From: Rallus limicola
Taxonomy: Eukaryota > Chordata > Aves > Gruiformes > Rallidae
DNA: 64,000 nucleotides
NCBI GenBank assembly: GCA_022605955.1
Contig: JAKCOZ010000220.1
Span: 341,337 to 405,336 of the forward strand
Direction of reading: 5' to 3'
Shown: piece by piece, positions 61,130-64,000 of the stretch
How positions within the stretch are numbered: position 1 is the stretch's first letter
Layout: each line of letters opens with the position of its first letter
Program-made: the position numbers and the translations under genes
The notes under the pieces: generated by a model
The model's input: only the letters and a program-made list of their open reading frames with translations
The model's database searches: none
What the model was told of the DNA's origin: nothing

Positions 61130-63908
61130 AAGGCATAGCTTGTCTGAAACCTCCTAACAGGACACATGAGCAGCACCTGTCACTTTGGCTCTCAGCCTTT
61201 TCCTTTGCCTGGAAAGAGGGAACATGCCTGGAACCTCCTACGGTGCTTTTCTCGGCCCTAGCAGACTGCAGTTCAAAACATGCTAAATGTCCAGCAATAA
61301 CTCCCAAAGTAAAGAAGCTAGGCCTGAAAGGCATAGCTTGTCTGAAACCTCCTAACAGGACACACAAGCAGACCCTGTCACTTTGGCTCTCAGCCTTTTC
61401 CTTTGCCTGGAAAGAGGGAACATGCCTGGAACCTCCTACGGTGCTTTTCTCGGCCCTAGCAGACTGCAGTTCAAAACATGCTAAACGTCCAGCAATAACT
61501 CCCAAAGTAAAGAAGCTAGGCCTGAAAGGCATAGCTTGTCTGAAACCTCCTAACAGGACACACGAGCAAACCCTGTCACTTTGGCTCTCAGCTTTTTCCT
61601 TTGCTTGGAAAGAGGGAACATGCCTGGAACCTCCTACGGTGCTTTTCTCGGCCCTAGCAGACTGCAGCTCAAAACATGCTAAACGTCCAGCAATAACTCC
61701 CAAAGTAAAGAAGCTAGGCCTGAAAGGCATAGCTTGTCTGAAACCTCCTAACAGGACACACGAGCAGCCCCTGTCACTTTGGCTCTCAGCCTTTTCCTTT
61801 GCCTGGAAAGAGGGAACATGCCTGGAACCTCCTACGGTGCTTTTCTCGGCCCTAGCAGACTGCAGTTCAAAACATGCTAAACGTCCAGCAATAACTCCCA
61901 AAGTAAAGAAGCTAGGCCTGAAAGGCATAGCTTGTCTGAAACCTCCTAACAGGACACCCGAGCAGCCCCTGTCACTTTGGCTCTCAGCCTTTTCCTTTGC
62001 CTGGAAAGAGGGAACATGCCTGGAACCTCCTACGGTGCTTTTCTCGGCCCTAGCAGACTGCAGTTCAAAACATGCTAAACGTCCAGCAATAACTCCCAAA
62101 GTAAAGAAGCTAGGCCTGAAAGGCATAGCTTGTCTGAAACCTCCTAACAGGACACACGAGCAGCACCTGTCACTTTGGCTCTCAGCCTTTTCCTTTGCCT
62201 GGAAAGAGGGAACATGCCTGGAACCTCCTACGGCGCTTTTCTCGGCCCTAGCAGACTGCAGTTCAAAACATGCTAAACGTCCAGCAATAACTCCCAAAGT
62301 AAAGAAGCTAGGCCTGAAAGGCATAGCTTGTCTGAAACCTCCTAACAGGACACCCGAGCAGACCCTGTCACTTTGGCTCTCAGCTTTTTCCTTTGCTTGG
62401 AAAGAGGGAACATGCCTGGAACCTCCTACGGTGCTTTTCTCGGCCCTAGCAGACTGCAGCTCAAAACATGCTAAACGTCCAGCAATAACTCCCAAAGTAA
62501 AGAAGCTAGGCCTGAAAGGCATAGCTTGTCTGAAACCTCCTAACAGGACACCCGAGCAGACCCTGTCACTTTGGCTCTCAGCCTTTTCCTTTGCCTGGAA
62601 AGAGGGAACATGCCTGGAACCTCCTACGGTGCTTTTCTCGTCCCTAGCAGACTGCAGTTCAAAACATGCTAAACGTCCAGCAATAACTCCCAAAGTAAAG
62701 AAGCTAGGCCTGAAAGGCATAGCTTGTCTGAAACCTCCTAACAGGACACCCGAGCAGACCCTGTCACTTTGGCTCTCAGCCTTTTCCTTTGCCTGGAAAG
62801 AGGGAACATGCCTGGAACCTCCTACGGTGCTTTTCTCGGCCCTAGCAGACTGCAGTTCAAAACATGCTAAACGTCCAGCAATAACTCCCAAAGTAAAGAA
62901 GCTAGGCCTGAAAGGCATAGCTTGTCTGAAACCTCCTAACAGGACACATGAGCAGCACCTGTCACTTTGGCTCTCAGCCTTTTCCTTTGCCTGGAAAGAG
63001 GGAACATGCCTGGAACCTCCTACGGTGCTTTTCTCGGCCCTAGCAGACTGCAGTTCAAAACATGCTAAATGTCCAGCAATAACTCCGAAAGTAAAGAAGC
63101 TAGGCCTGAAAGGCATAGCTTGTCTGAAACCTCCTAACAGGACACACAAGCAGACCCTGTCACTTTGGCTCTCAGCCTTTTCCTTTGCCTGGAAAGAGGG
63201 AACATGCCTGGAACCTCCTACGGTGCTTTTCTCGGCCCTAGCAGACTGCAGTTCAAAACATGCTAAACGTCCAGCAATAACTCCCAAAGTAAAGAAGCTA
63301 GGCCTGAAAGGCATAGCTTGTCTGAAACCTCCTAACAGGACACACGAGCAAACCCTGTCACTTTGGCTCTCAGCTTTTTCCTTTGCTTGGAAAGAGGGAA
63401 CATGCCTGGAACCTCCTACGGTGCTTTTCTCGGCCCTAGCAGACTGCAGCTCAAAACATGCTAAACGTCCAGCAATAACTCCCAAAGTAAAGAAGCTAGG
63501 CCTGAAAGGCATAGCTTGTCTGAAACCTCCTAACAGGACACACGAGCAGCCCCTGTCACTTTGGCTCTCAGCCTTTTCGTTTGCCTGGAAAGAGGGAACA
63601 TGCCTGGAACCTCCTACGGTGCTTTTCTCGGCCCTAGCAGACTGCAGTTCAAAACATGCTAAACGTCCAGCAATAACTCCCAAAGTAAAGAAGCTAGGCC
63701 TGAAAGGCATAGCTTGTCTGAAACCTCCTAACAGGACACCCGAGCAGCCCCTGTCACTTTGGCTCTCAGCCTTTTCCTTTGCCTGGAAAGAGGGAACATG
63801 CCTGGAACCTCCTACGGTGCTTTTCTCGGCCCTAGCAGACTGCAGTTCAAAACATGCTAAACGTCCAGCAATAACTCCCAAAGTAAAGAAGCTAGGCCTG
63901 AAAGGCAT
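61130..63908 (+). repeat. 14-unit block, right copy of 54,990-57,770
   Basis: Partner of the 54,990-57,770 block. At its left edge it joins units near 60,540-61,130 that resemble 57,374-57,968 (16-unit offset), so the two blocks lie inside a larger rearranged region. It runs to within about 100 bases of the window end. Confidence 0.82.
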
Positions 63909-63934
63909 AGCTTGTCTGAAACCTCCTAACAGGA

Positions 63935-64000
63935 CACATGAGCAGCCCTGTCACTTTGGCTCTCAGCCTTTTCCTTTGCCTGGAAAGAGGGAACAATGCC
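63935..64000 (+). repeat. Right-edge monomer fragment with two indels
   Basis: The terminal unit has GAGCAGCCCTG at 63,939-63,950. The linked variant expected from its partner block (near 57,800) is GAGCAGCACCTG, so the A appears to be missing. It then has GAACAATGCC at 63,991-64,000, with an extra A relative to GAACATGCC. Two length changes within about 50 bases contrast with one in the preceding 63.9 kb. Confidence 0.8.

Larger units (their letters stand above)
1..64000 (+). repeat. 198-bp tandem satellite array, about 323 monomers, one orientation
   Basis: The same 198-bp unit repeats from the first base to the last. Taking the GTG of TACGGTGCTTTTC as the unit start, units begin at 62, 260, 458, 656 and 854, then at 1051 and every 198 bases to 63817. 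That gives 322 complete units plus edge fragments at 1-61 and 63817-64000. Neighbouring units usually differ at only a few positions. No unit is inverted and nothing is inserted between units. The consensus is about 50% GC (57 C and 42 G on this strand). Typical landmarks in order are TTTTCTCGGCCCTAGCAG, CTGCAG, CCAGCAATAACTCCCAAAG, AGGCCT, AAACCTCCTAACAGGACAC, CTTTGGCTCTCAGCC and GGGAACATGCCTGGAACC. The unit is close to one nucleosome repeat length. I do not recognise a named family; a centromeric or heterochromatic satellite is inferred from size, homogeneity and higher-order structure. Confidence 0.98.
39000..64000 (+). repeat. Array domain B: second higher-order repeat domain
   Basis: From about 39 kb the array changes composition. 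Diagnostic variants are CAGCTTTTTCC with GCTTGGAAAG (first at 39,611), ACACAAGCAG (39,385 onward; only one earlier case, near 18,400), GAGCAGCACCTG, TAACATGAC, CTCGTCCC (39,867; 41,451; 45,609; 51,549; 54,717; 56,499; 62,637), AAATGTCC and CAGTTATAAAC (40,482; 44,836; 59,686). The GAGTGAACA variant of domain A never occurs here. AGCTAGG is nearly fixed. Plus-frame stops are rare (43,992; 50,028; 53,790), so that frame is open from 53,917 to the window end. Transitional-type units interrupt at about 42,900-43,650, 57,990-58,560 and 59,970-60,500. Confidence 0.8.

Noticed and set aside
894..63908. Very long minus-strand open frames with an ATG in every unit
   Set aside because: Same reason. The frames end wherever the plus-strand variants CCTCACAGG or CATCACAGG turn TTA into TGA on the minus strand. 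These variants are ordinary satellite polymorphisms with no sign of selection against them.
1..64000. CRISPR array or bacterial surface-protein repeat
   Set aside because: There are no short identical repeats separated by unique spacers, and the whole 198-bp unit is conserved. Nothing bacterial such as ribosome binding sites, signal peptides or anchors flanks the frames.
1..64000. CENP-B box in the unit
   Set aside because: TTCG occurs only in the CTTTTCGTTTG variants and, on the other strand, in the TTGCCCCGAAAG variants. Neither has the following A and CGGG in the right places. No unit I read matches the box.
1..64000. rRNA, tRNA, transposon ends or retroviral remnants
   Set aside because: No part of the unit contains a tRNA B-box, rRNA core, terminal inverted repeat, poly-A tail or target-site duplication that I can see, and no stretch departs from the 198-bp unit.

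Overview
The whole 64 kb window is one uninterrupted, single-orientation array of a 198-bp tandem satellite repeat. By phase I place 322 complete monomers, a 61-bp fragment at the left edge and a 184-bp fragment at the right edge. I see no unique sequence, transposable element, RNA gene, CRISPR array, promoter or believable protein-coding gene. A hand-derived consensus is about 50% GC with 4 CpG sites per monomer (observed/expected about 0.33). All four CpG sites recur as TpG or CpA variants. CpG depletion, satellite scale and higher-order structure point to a eukaryote with CpG methylation, most simply a vertebrate. I do not recognise the satellite family and cannot name the species or chromosome. 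A centromeric, pericentromeric or other heterochromatic location is plausible but unproven.

Layout: three domains can be read from linked single-base variants. Domain A (about 1-32,500) carries a G-to-T change giving GAGTGAACA, the GTTTGG, ACACCAGCAG, AAACCTCC, TACCAGACTG and CAATACATG variants, and nested duplications of 5 to 35 monomers. A transitional domain (about 32,500-39,000) mixes A markers with CATCACAGG, TGCCGTTC and GGCCAGAAAG variants. Domain B (about 39,000-64,000) carries CAGCTTTTTC/GCTTGG, ACACAAGCAG, GAGCAGCACC, TAACATGAC and CTCGTCCC variants, with its own duplications. Short blocks of transitional type reappear inside B near 43.0, 58.0 and 60.0 kb. Every spacing I measured between copies of a marker is an exact multiple of 198 bp, as expected from unequal exchange in register.

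Because 198 is divisible by 3, any frame without a stop in one monomer stays open through the array. This gives very long open frames on both strands (66 residues per repeat). Variants along the array change amino acids about as freely as expected without selection, and the plus frame has no consensus ATG, so I treat these frames as non-coding.

Most useful observations: the sharp domain switch; nested higher-order duplications; linked stop-bearing monomer pairs that mark higher-order units; near absence of indels until two occur in the last 60 bases, which suggests a low-quality end or a real edge; a conserved 19-bp dyad; a diverged internal subrepeat; and a consensus p53-type half-site in nearly every monomer. 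I found no new gene system here.
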